Below, piece after piece: positions 31,641 through 42,057 of a stretch of DNA of 64,000 nt. Origin of the DNA: Cocos nucifera. Its lineage: Eukaryota; Streptophyta; Magnoliopsida; Arecales; Arecaceae. The notes under the pieces were generated by a model. The model worked only from the letters and a program-made list of their open reading frames with translations, did no database searches and was not told where the DNA came from. The position numbers and the translations under genes are program-made. The DNA is taken from NCBI GenBank assembly GCA_006176705.1, contig QRFJ01000776.1:124001-188000 (forward strand), in the 5' to 3' direction. Every line of letters starts with the position of its first letter. Position 1 is the stretch's first letter.

Positions 31641-32900
31641 TGTCCTAAGGCTGACGAACACCTTTTGTTCATCAGCATGGTAGAACTAATATCCTTTGGT
31701 CTCTTTTGGGTATCCTATGAATGTACACTTATCAGACCTAGGTCCATGTTTATCTGTAACTAACCGTTTGACATAAGCTCGGCACCCCCCAAATTCTAAG
31801 GTGTGAAAGTGCTGGCTTATTCCCTATCAATATCTCATATGGAGTTTTAACTACAGACTTACTTGGAATCCTATTTAATGAATAACAAGCCGATTCGAGT
31901 ACATATCCTCAGAAAGATATTGGCAAGCTGGCAAATCCCATCATGGATCGGACCATGTCTAACAGAGTTTGATTTCTTCTTTCAGACACATCCTTATACT
32001 ATGGTGTTCCAAGAGGAGTCCATTGGGAGAGAATTTCATTCTCTCCTAGATATATAAAAAACTCCCCAGAAAGGTATTCTCCTTCTCAGTTAGATCGAAA
32101 AGTTTTAATACTCTTTTCAGTTTATTTTTCTACTTTACTTCGAAATTATTTGAACATTTTAAAAGAATCCAACTTATGTTTCATCAGATAGACATATCCA
32201 TATTTGGATAGATCATTTGTGAAAGTGATGAAGTAGACATATCCACTTCTTGCATTTATGCTCATTAGTCCACATACATCAGTATGTACTAGACCTAAGA
32301 GCTCATTGGCTCTCTCATCTTTTTCAGTAAAAGGTGACTTGGTCATTTTACCAAGAAGATAGGACTCACAGGTTGGAAGTGATTCACAATCATTGACTTC
32401 AAGGATTCCCTCTTGAGTCAACCTGTTTATCCTATTCTTGTTTATATGACCTAGCCTACAGTGCCATAAGTAGATATTTGATACACTATCTAATCTAGGA
32501 TGCTTGCCAATAGAATAGACTATATTAATAGGTTGTAATAACATATATACACCATTGTTCAATTATCCATAGAAAGCAGTAACACCATTCACAATGACAT
32601 TACAAACTCGTTTCTTTATTGAAATTTCATAATTGTTTATGACCAAAAGGCCTACAGAAATAATATTTAAAAAGAAACTAGGACAAAAATAATAATCACT
32701 AAGAACAACGGTATGAGATTCAAATACAAGTTTCAAAATTTCTAAAGCTAGAACTGGAACTGGTCTTCCATCTCCAACGTTCAGGAATCTCTCACCTTGC
32801 TCGAATCTTCTACTGACTTGCAACCCCTACAATGAATTGCAAATATAGTAAGGACTATCGGTATCCAATATCCTATCAGTAATATAACAAATAGAAAAAT
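31641..32900 (-). pseudogene. Family C protease and integrase, minus strand
   Basis: Descending from about 32895: the protease site reads I-L-D-T-D-S-P-Y-Y-I-C, so the glycine of D-T-G is aspartate. V-S-R-R-F-E-Q-G-E-R-F-L-N-V-G-D-G and the protease body follow to 32563. Integrase (32562-32146) has W-H-C-R-L-G-H-I-N-K-N-R and P-T-C-E-S-Y-L-L-G-K-M-T-K, where the second cysteine of the zinc site is tyrosine, then H-T-D-V-C-G-L-M. The D35E region continues in broken frames to about 31750 (S-Q-W-T-P-L-G-T-P near 32030 with stops). It cannot encode active enzymes. Confidence 0.75.
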
Positions 32901-32949
32901 TGTAAGGAGTTATCATATAAATATCTTGCCTAGTAATAGCTTACTTCTT

Positions 32950-33813
32950 TCTCTGCTTGTTCAGATCCAGGGAGGCAATGTACTGAGGATAATTCCTTTT
33001 TCAGCGCCCCCGCTTATTGTAAAAGAAGCATTCAGCTTGACTCTTATCAGACTTGATCTTCCTGGTCTGGTCCTACACCGATGTCCCAGTCTGAACTTGC
33101 ACCTTCTTTATTTTCTTCTTTTTGTTCTTCTTTCCTTTCCTAAAGGATCAAGAACTAGAAGATGAACCTTCCACTAAGTTCACCGACTCTTTATAGAGCT
33201 GGTGATCCTTCTCAAAGTTTTGAAGTAATCCCAATAAGCCATGGTAGTTTACTTCAAGCTTTGTCATTCTATAATGAGTAAGGAAAGCGAGATAGGACTT
33301 TGGCAATGAGTTCAGTATTGCATCTTCCTTAAGTTGTTCATGCAAGAAAAAGCCAAGTTTGCTCAAGCGCTCTATCAACTCAATCATATATAGTACATGA
33401 TCAGTAACAGAGGCTCCGTCCCACATTCCGGCATTGAAGATGATGCAATTAGTCTTGTGCCTCTCAACATCATCGGATGGGCCAAAAAAATTCTCCAGCA
33501 CTTGGAGCATTTCATTTGGCTGAGCTATCTCAAACTTGCGACTGAACTTCTCGCTCATCGTAGCCAGCATAATGTAGCACACGGTGGTTCAGTCACTGAG
33601 CCACTTCTGATAAGTATCTCTAATCATTCCACGTGCATTAACAGTTGGCTCCTCAGGTGCAGGATCCGTCAGCACATATAGGATCCATTCATGCTCCAAG
33701 ATAATCTTTAACTTTCGGTACCAGCTATCGAAGTTGGGTCCCACCAACTTATCATTGTCCAACAATGATCGGAGCGATAGAGAAGTGGCTATGTCTGCAT
33801 AAAGGAAAACCAA
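32950..33813 (-). pseudogene. Family C gag, minus strand, start codon lost
   Basis: The homologous start of the plus-strand C gag (ATG-GCC) is ATA-GCC here (33787-33792), directly after a TTTATGCAG splice-acceptor-like site. The frame then reads S-L-R-S-L-L-D-N-D-K-L-V-G-P-N-F-D-S-W-Y, with a break near 33585. The UBN2-like body M-L-A-T-M-S-E-K-F and L-Q-V-L-E-N-F-F-G continues to N-S-L-P-K-S-Y at about 33290. The serine- and lysine-rich tail precedes a ruined knuckle near 33000-33045, where only the first cysteine survives and TGA replaces the tryptophan after the histidine position. Gag would assemble particles. Confidence 0.78.
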
Positions 33814-34463
33814 AACATAATTAGATATTGATTCATTAAACTTAAAGATTTGGACTTTTAATCCTAGATCCTAGATTTGGGCTGAGTGTTGGGGTATCTT
33901 AGGATCTTTCAATTCATAATCCTAGATTCTAATCAATCAACTTCTTAATTCTTAATTAAGTTTTGGGCTGAGTGTTGGGGTTCGACTTTTCAAAAATAAT
34001 TTTTATATTTATAAAATATTTTTACAATATGGTTCTATCAACCAAGTTGCATGTTTGATTCAAATCAATATGCAAGTAAAATAAACATAAAACTACTTTA
34101 GATCTAATCTAAATATGTTCATGTAATTAAAATAGTTTTAATAATAATCAATCATAAATCTTCTTAGATCAAATTTAACATATTTATGATGATTGAAATC
34201 AGATTAAAATATTTTTAATCAGATCAAAAAATCTCTTAGATCTAATCTAAAATTTTATGATCAATAGTTTAGATCAGCACGTACTAGGACAACCTATTCA
34301 CTGTAAGTTGTAAACCTTACAGTAGGACAACCTTATGGCAATCCATGCAATCTAAAATATTTTATTATTATTTTTTAATTTTAGATTTAATAATTAGATT
34401 ATCAATTAGATCTAATCTAAGAAATAATCTAGACATGCACAAAAATCATGTAATAAGAATCTA
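33814..34463 (-). other. Family C leader, minus strand, shortened
   Basis: About 650 bp, versus ~1.9 kb in the plus-strand C element. A ~1 kb segment is missing between the GATCCTAAGATA block and the AAAGTCCAAATCTTTAA block. The block CCCCAACACTCAGCCCAAA (minus strand) occurs on both sides of the missing segment (33874-33893 and 33962-33982), suggesting a rearrangement mediated by this short repeat. One copy of the TGTAAGG/CTTACA hairpin unit lies near 34290-34325. Confidence 0.6.
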
Positions 34464-34476
34464 GGCTCTGATACCA
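34464..34476 (-). other. Family C primer-binding site, minus strand
   Basis: GGCTCTGATACCA on the plus strand is the reverse complement of TGGTATCAGAGCC, separated from the LTR end by two bases. Confidence 0.88.
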
Positions 34477-34478
34477 AT

Positions 34479-36967
34479 TGAAGGAACCAGATCTAGGATT
34501 TCATAGGTAGATCTTAAACTTTTTCAAGATCTCGTAGCGAAAGACTTAAATAAATCTAAAATTTATTTAAATAACTATGTAAATACTTAGATCTTAGATC
34601 TATTACATAATTAAGGTATGATATTAAATCAAAAATTAAAATTAAATAAGAAAGAAAAAGATTGATTAAATCAACCTAGATCTACACTACATCAAATGCA
34701 GGTATGAAGTTTATAGATCAGATCTATTACCTGAGCAAGTTTACACATTCTAACTTGCTGATTCGGGCTTGAGGATGAAGTCATGAGCTGCACACGTGTT
34801 CGGCCTCTAGGAGTCATCCACACGAGCCTACGATCTCTAATTTGAAGTCCGATGTAGGAAATCAGTATAACATGCTAGTACTGTGCTGATCTTTCTTTGA
34901 GGATCGATTCAATGCTCCCTTCTTCAAAATTTGGACTCTCCAAAATATGAGAAGAAAGATGAGAGCTTTCTGATCTGAGACTCTCTTAAAAAAATTCAAA
35001 AGAAAGGAGGAGAGATTGAAAATAAAATAGCCCTACAAGAAGACCCCCTTCTTCTTCTTTTTTCTCTCACCTAGACACCTAGTTTGGTGCCTATGAAACC
35101 CCCATGCCCAAGGACCCTCTTCCTCTAATTTTTGCACACCCCAAACCACTCCTAATTCTCTATATTTCATGATAAAATTAGGATAAAATTCATCCAATAA
35201 ATAGGAGAAAAGAGGAGTTCAAGTTAGGTCAAATTCCTAGACTAGGAATATCCAAACATGGGAAGTTGTTGGGGCGCCCAACTCTTGGGCACCTCCTCCA
35301 CAAATTTTGGAATGGACCAGCAAGGGAGGGTGCACAAAGAAAGAGATTATTTTCATAGAATAAGAGAAGAATTAATTAAAAGAGGGGGCGGCACTCAAGA
35401 GAAGATGTTTTGGTCAATAAGGATTCTATCTCATAGAATCCTTAGCAAAACCAATTCCTCCTTTGACTTGGTCTTCCACCTAACTTTCAAATATGACTTG
35501 GAGGGAGAGAGGGGGCATGAAAATCAAGAAGAAAGGGATTTTCTATGAAAAATATCTAAAAAGTAGGTATGGAGGGCATTGGGACCAAGGTGGCGCAAGG
35601 ATATAGGGAGTCCTAGTCACACTAGGACTCCTATTTTGACTTGGTCAAACAAGATCTTTTAATCAAATAAAATTAAGATTAAAATAATCTAATTAAATAA
35701 GGTCTTAAATTATTTAAAGACTTAATTAAATTAAATTAAATCAAATTTAATTTTGATTTATTTTTTAATTAAATTAGAAAATTGGATTAATCCAAGTCCT
35801 AGTTAGACTAGGACTAGTTCTTCCTTGCACTTGGCTTATCCAATAAACCAATTGAACTTGATCCAATCAAGCCCAAACTAAATATAATTAAATTATATTT
35901 AATTAGACTTAATATCAATCTATTGACTTAATTAAATTAAGTCAATTAGCAATTTAATTGCTAATCGATCCTCTTGTAACACTTGCACTAGGTTAAACAC
36001 CAATCGTATTGATTGTTTAATCCTCGAATAATTCTTAATTGTCGATCAACCATCCGATAAGATCATAAGCTCTAATGTGTTTGATCTTATAGGTTTGAAT
36101 CTAAGTCGATAGCATAGAAATAAATTTCTATACCAATCGAAGTGACCATCTAGCAATGATACCCGATAGCTAGATAGGTCGAAGGTGTAGAACACCATTC
36201 TTAGAACCCATGTAGATATAGTTTCTATATAATTCATCCCCTTGACCACAATGCTTGTAAGACACATCAGAGGTCAACTATCAACTCTGATTAGGTTGTC
36301 CACATTATATTTTAAAATATCAATCCATCTGATGGATTATCCTGGCCAAGGTTTTGCTATATTGAAATACAGTGATACATTCTTCTCCAACTCTTGGAGT
36401 GGTCAATTCTATCTTGATCACACTTCGACTTTGCAAGTACTTGACTATGCCCAGAAGCCTTTCATTATTGAATTAGAAATTTAGTTAGTCTAGTATCAAA
36501 GCATAGTAAGTTGCTTGCAAGTCACTGAGGTGATCTCAAGTCTAAGGGATACTTATACCTATATCCTATCAGAGACATTCTCGACTGCAGAATGCTCTAG
36601 AGTTGGTCACGTTCAATGATGATGTATCCATACATCTTATCTGTATGCCATACCAGTGTCTCCACATACCTTGGTTAAGAGGACAATCAACCTATATGGC
36701 ATATAGCGACCTATGCTCGATAGATGTTGTCATCCTAATTAATAGCCTATCATTTGGTCGTGAATAAATTTAAGGATTAATCGATAAATTCTCTCTTTAT
36801 TGAAACTAAATAGTCCTAAGAACTTCATCACAATAATGGAGTTCATTAGAAAATATAAACTTATGATGAAAAAAGATGCCAAAATATTTTTTATTAATTA
36901 ATAAATGAATTATAATATCTCAACCATCAATAGATTGACGATTGGCTTTGGAACATAATTTCCAATA
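34479..36967 (-). repeat. Family C 5' LTR, minus strand (2489 bp)
   Basis: Plus-strand text TGAAGGAACCAGATCTAGG to CATAATTTCCAATA; the element-sense start is TATTGG, its TG changed to TA. It follows 15248-17735 across its length, with scattered substitutions and small indels, so the pair is old. The 96-codon and 102-codon plus-strand frames at 35258 and 16026 are homologous positions in the two LTRs and are not genes. Confidence 0.85.
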
Positions 36968-38227
36968 CTCTATGCCCCATATTTTTGTGCACCAATTTTT
37001 TGGGGGGTTCCATGCCATTTTCCCTTCCTTTTCACCATGAATAACTCACTAGGAAAGATAGGGAGGCATCCAAGGGTTGGACACCTCCAAAGAATCCATG
37101 TTTGACTAGGTCTCTTGACTTAGTCTTCCTAAATATGTAGCGCCCCTTATTCTTTAGTTTGAGGACATGATAAATCCCAAAAAAATCATGAAAAAATAGA
37201 AATAATGAGGATAAGGTGTGGATGGTTTGTGGTGCTAAGATTCTTGGAGAAGAGCCTTCAACTAAGACATCAAAGGTTAATGTCTTGAAGAGATAAGGTA
37301 AGAAAAGATTGTCTTCTCTTCATTTTTCTTTTATGTATTTTTTCTCTTGTTTATTCTTTATGATTTTTATGTGATAAAAAATTGAGAGAGTGGAATAGAG
37401 TATGGGGATAAGTGCTCCAAGTTGTTGGAATATGATGTTCTTTTTGGACATGATTCGATCATGTCCTCATGAGAGAAGGAGAAGAGAAGAAAGGTCATCT
37501 GTTAAGGTTTCTTGGGAAACTCTTCTTCTTCAATTTTTATGAGAATTTTATATGAATAAAATCAAAAATCTTAGATCTGAAAACTTAAGAAAAATTTTAG
37601 AGGAGAAGATCTCCTCTTGTCCTAGCATAGAGATATTTTCAGGACATCAATAATTGATGTCCAGAAGGAGAAGATTTGTCTTCTCTTAAGATTTATTTTT
37701 TCTTGATTTTATTTTCTGATTTATGGAAGATCCATCATATTCTTCATCTCTTGGAGTATCCAAGAGATTCGAAGAACATATATTTGATTAACCATCGGAG
37801 GGATCCGCGAGAAGCTAGCACTTCAAGCGGATTTTCATTCGACGAACCTCCGATATGTGTTGTAGGTTCGTGTGGATTACCTATAGAGGCCGGATGCATG
37901 TATGGCTCTAAAAGTAATAATGAAAATCAACCATAGAGTTCTCAACCCACACAAAGATAAGAGATCTGATCTCTTGATAACCAAATTTGATCTAGGGTTA
38001 GATCTAGAATTGTTCTAGATCTAGATATTGATATGATCAATACCACTTGTGATTAATTTAATTTTAGATTTATATTTATATCATAACATGTTATAAATCC
38101 TTAATTTAGGGTTTTGTAATTTGATTACATGCATAATGTAGATTAAACTATTTAATCTATGTCTTCCGCTGCTTTAATTTCAAAAAAAAATTGAAATCTA
38201 TGCATGAAACCCTGCATGTTGCCCAAT
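36968..38227 (+). mobile_element. Family C-like solo LTR, right part
   Basis: Continuation of the LTR begun at 13667. Its order matches the 3' half of family C LTRs: CATGCCAT..CCTTTTCACC, GAGAAGA-rich tract, CGTGTGGATTACCTATAGAGGCCGGATGCATGTATGGCT, TTTTAGATTTATATT, GTCTTCCGCTGCT, GAAACCCTGCA. The end is either CTGCA at 38216 or, better matching the TGTTGG start, CCCAATA at 38227 (from CCCAACA). The second choice gives flanking 5-mers GGAGT (13662-13666) and GGAGC (38228-38232), a plausible target duplication. Confidence 0.65.
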
Positions 38228-38305
38228 AGGAGCACGAGTGGAGGAGTTCCTCTAGAGGAAGTTTGTCTAGAAGAAGTTTGACTGGAAGGAGCACTATTGA
38301 GAGAA
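38228..38305. repeat. ~15-bp minisatellite, right half
   Basis: About five units resembling those at 13494-13666: TGGAGGAGTTCCTC, TAGAGGAAGTTTGTC, TAGAAGAAGTTTGAC, TGGAAGGAGCACTAT. Period 14-15 bp. It is the downstream continuation of the array split by the solo LTR and its nested elements (24.5 kb of inserts). Confidence 0.7.
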
Positions 38306-38344
38306 GTACATTGTCCACAATATAGGACTTCAACTATTTTCAAA

Positions 38345-39308
38345 ACTTGTCACTGATCAAGATTAGGAGAGTGAAACTTTGGTCCTATCATTCATTCTAA
38401 GTTAAGAAGCAAGGTTAATTAAATAATTATTCTTCTTTATTATTCAAGATCTTCTGGCCGAGTTTCATTATGCCTTCGATAAGTTTTGCAGTATGGACTC
38501 ATTGTTGGGAGAATCTGCGAATTCTTTTAGAATGAAAGTTGGTGGCTAAGAACTTTGGTGGAGGTTATTTTACCCCCAATACTTGTCCTTCTACTCCCAA
38601 GTTCGAATTTCGAGTAAAGGAAGTACAGAAAGAATCTTTACAGTCGAAGTCCTTTATCAGCTTTCTGCTTTCAAAAAGTAAAATATTTTGGCTTTTTTGA
38701 ACTAGCGCCAAGGTTTAACGTCAAATGACCTGAAAGGATAAATCTTCTCAAAAACTCATCTAGCGTGGAGCTTCATGTACGGCATAATTATTGTTTGGCC
38801 AGGTGCCAGGAATGAGTGGGATATATAGCGGGTCAGGGTCGACTGAAGAGATCCTATAATCATAACTTTCTATGATTTTGCCCTTCTATTTAAGCCCTTC
38901 TTCTTCCTTCTGACACCCATCTCTGTCTACGCTTTCTCTTTCTCCTCCCTCCTTTGTTCATTTTCATCCCCTGAGTGTTTCATCATTTTAATCAATTTTT
39001 CCAACCATCGATGCTCTATCCGACTAGCTCTTGCCCTCTCGAGCATCTTCCTGAGTTCTCCGAGTGTATTGTTCCTTCTCACTCATGACTTTGATCGTCG
39101 GAGTCTTTCTCGGCCACATCTCATCATTTCGATCATCTTCTCACATCTTCCCATCGATCTAGGTTTGTCCTCCATCATTATCTTTTCTTCTTTATTTTTT
39201 GACCTTTTAATCTTCCATACTGATTTTGCCATTCTTTCTGCAAGATTTTACAACCCCCTTTTATTTTGTTATTTTTTTAAGGGTTTTTTCAAGTTTTCTC
39301 TGATTTAA
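38345..39308 (+). promoter_or_regulatory. Promoter-like region and 5' leader
   Basis: Upstream of the PF04195-type gene. TATATAG at 38822 and a better-placed TATTTAA at 38887-38893 are TATA candidates. A strongly pyrimidine-rich transcribed-type leader follows (CTTCTTCTTCC, CTTTCTCTTTCTCC). AG|GTTTGT near 39160 could be the donor of a leader intron. No coding domain is recognisable here; short frames at 39069-39308 look like chance in T-rich DNA. Confidence 0.4.
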
Positions 39309-42057
39309 ATGTCTTTCGAGATTTCATGGTCGTCCAATTCTAGGAGCCCGTCTGATCCATCTTTCCAAAATTTTACCTCCAAAGAAGAGATCGATCTTAG
39401 GGATGTACCCCGACCAAACTTCATATCCAGAACTATTTCTTGTTCCTTATCCTCTGACATCCTTGCTTCAATTAGAATCTTATATGGTATACCTCCTAAG
39501 TATGAACTAGAACTCTCCAGACCAAGCGACCGGACTTGTTCCCCTCCTCCAAGCTATTTTTATCTGTACCTAGAAGCTTTTCACGCTGGGCTGAGACTTC
39601 CTCTCCCTCCTTTCGTAGTTGTCGTTTTCTATTTTTTGAATATCTTCTTTGCTTTTATAGTGCCGAACTTCTTTAGATTTATTATTGTGTTCATCTTCCT
39701 TTATCTCTCTGCTGAAGTTCGTCCAACCATCTTTCTATTTTGGGCTTACTATACCTTCAAGCGACATCCTTCTGTAAATAATTAGTGGTACTTCTCATCC
39801 TAGTTCGATAAGAAAGGATTGTTGAAAGGAGCTCCTTCTTCCATTCATAACTGGAAGGAGAAGTTCTTCTTCATGTCCTGTCCAACTCTAGAACCAGGAC
39901 TTCCCTCCTGGGGCCTTCCAAGAGAATCAGTTCGCCGAGCTCCCGAATTAAATAGGCAAGATCTTGACTTCTCCAATAAACTGAAGGGTTATAAAGTTCT
40001 ACCACTATCCAAACTTCTCTATGAGCAACTCCTATTCAACTTTGACCTCAGTCCTTTTAATCCAATAGATAATCGATCAAAGTCTATGAACTATTGTTTC
40101 TACTTTTCCTCTCTAACCATACTTTTTTTGCTTTATTGTAGAAATAGACGTCCAGACGGTCGAAATGCTCATGAGGGGGCTCTCGACCCACAAAAGAAAA
40201 GAAAAAGCACCAGACGAGAGTTTGAAAAAAGCAAGAGTTGACATTCCAAGCTTTGCAGCACCCACCAGTGCCATAGATGCCCCCAAAGTTGCTCCTGCTA
40301 TCGAAGCTCCTCCTGCTATTGAGTTTGACACCACCACCGAGGTCGCCAGACCTTCGATGCCATCGAGCCCTCCTATCGAGGCTCGAGTCCCAAAGCCTCC
40401 CACCAAAAGGGAGAAGGAGGTGGAGAAGAAGAAGACAAAAAGGGCCTTAAGAAAGTTCCAACGAAAGGTCTGCCGCAATGGGCCCAATAGCTCCGATGAA
40501 GAGTTAGGGGAGAACCCCTTCAATAATCATGAAATTGTCAGGGGTTTGGTCAATGGATTCACCATATCTGTAGTGGTAGATAGAATCGTCGACGCTGATA
40601 TCGATCAACATGCTTGGAATTTACTCGAATCCTTTTTTTGAGGTAGTTATCTTGTCCGTTCCTTTCTTTTTAAATTTCTTAATATTTCCTTGTTTGCACA
40701 ACCTACTTCATCATATATATATTTTAATAGATAGGCCACCAACTGCTTGGCTATATTAGATCACTGAACTGCTTAAAGTCAGAGTTGGTGAAGGCCCAAG
40801 AGAATCATCAAGTCAAGGTCGAGTGCTTAATTAAGGAGAGAGATGAGGTTGACTGCTTTTGAAAGAAAAAATCTATCTGAGGGTCTCCAAGAAGCATTTC
40901 GTAAGAAGAAAGAAATATTAGTAGAGTTGAAGACCGCTTTGGATCTAAAAGAAGAGAGGAGAAGAAAGGCTGAAGCCAAAACTACCAAACTAAAGGAGCA
41001 GATTTCTAGGCAGATCTTGGAGGCGACGGCCCAGGCGATAGAGGAGTTCAAGGTCTGCTTTGAAATGAGAGATCTAAACATCAAATTCAACCAAGAGATC
41101 TTCAACAAAGGATTCGAGCTCTATGAGGATAGGGTGGCTAGCAAGTTTTCTGAGCTTGACCTCAATTTCTTGTATGAAAGAGCTCTTGAAGACGAAATAG
41201 AACCATCCACTATCGTGGTCGACCTCCCCCTACCAAGCTCACCAATGAAGACCTAGGACTAATTGGTGCTATAATGAACTCCTTAGCCACTCCCCCAGAG
41301 GTTTGAGATCTCTTTTTGTTATATTTTCTTTTTCATTTTTCCTTCTTGTACTCAGACATTTTGAATTAATGAAAATTTTTTTTTCTTTATGTTTATGCCA
41401 TGGTATGCTTGTGTTTTAGAATGCTCGTGGCAAAGATAATCGTGACTCATCTCCTCCTATCGATGCCACATCATTAGCCCAAGACCTTCCTCTAAAACCT
41501 ATCATTAAGGACCTAAAGAAGAAAGTTCATCAAACTAAGAAGAAGTTGAAGAAGGTGGAGGACGAGCTTCAGAGGTTGAAGAAGTGCTATTCGAAAGCCA
41601 CAGTTGAAGTCACTCACCTTCGACAGGTCCAAAAAAAGGATGCCATGGACTATATCAATAACAAGTACCATTTGACTAAAGAATTAAAATGGGTTAAGAA
41701 GCTCGATAGTGAAAAGGCTTGGACTTTAACCACCAAGACAAGCTCTTTTGAAGTCGAGCTGAAGGCCGCACAAGAGAGGATTCAAATACTTGAAGAAAGT
41801 TCGACATGGTCCACCAATCAGACTGAGTATGGCTGGGATTGGTTGAAAGGTTCTTCAAGTTACAGGGCCAGTTACAAGCAGTCGAAGGCTCATATAATGA
41901 TTATAGATGAGGTTGGTGTGGTCAAGTTGCTGACCTTCAACTTAAACTCCGAAAGACAGATGATGAGATCACTCGACTTTAGTAGCACCTATTGGATAAA
42001 GTTTAAGCTAGCTCGAGCAGAGATTCACAGGAAGTTCTTTCTTTGAAAGGCACTCTG
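39309..42057 (+). pseudogene. PF04195-type coiled-coil gene, 5' part
   Basis: Starts at ATG 39309. The first 160 codons match the plant 'putative gypsy-type transposase' domain: I-P-P-K-Y-E-L-E-L-S-R-P-S-D-R, C-S-P-P-P-S-Y-F-Y-L-Y-L-E-A-F and H-A-G-L-R-L-P-L-P-P-F. TAG stops at 39783 and 39804 break it, after which G-A-P-S-S-I-H-N-W-K-E-K-F-F-F continues the domain. Introns: one ending TTTATTGTAG at 40141, GT-AG at 40643-40730, and GT-AG at 41301-41419. Later exons encode a proline/alanine linker, a lysine-rich block and long coiled coils (E-R-R-R-K-A-E-A-K, F-S-E-L-D-L-N-F-L). A one-base shift occurs near 40843 and others near 41800. A family C element splits the gene at 42058. Function unknown; probably the gag-like gene of an unusual element. 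Confidence 0.65.

Larger units (their letters stand above)
15248..36967 (-). mobile_element. Family C element, minus strand, with nested B1
   Basis: A complete minus-strand Copia element. Descending in coordinate: 5' LTR 36967-34479, primer site 34476-34464, leader, gag, protease, integrase, RT (34463-30469), then after a nested family B element (18401-30458) the RNase H end (18391-17736) and 3' LTR 17735-15248. Without the nested element it is about 9.7 kb. Flanking 5-mers CTTCA (15243-15247) and CTCTA (36968-36972) match at only three of five positions, so the target duplication is at best eroded. Coding regions carry many stops; it is an old copy. Confidence 0.85.

Noticed and set aside
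15243..36972. Target-site duplication of the minus-strand C element (CTTCA / CTCTA)
   Set aside because: Only three of five bases agree; not better than chance.
39069..39308. 79-codon frame upstream of the PF04195-type gene
   Set aside because: T-rich, no domain, and overlaps the pyrimidine-rich leader; better explained as untranslated.
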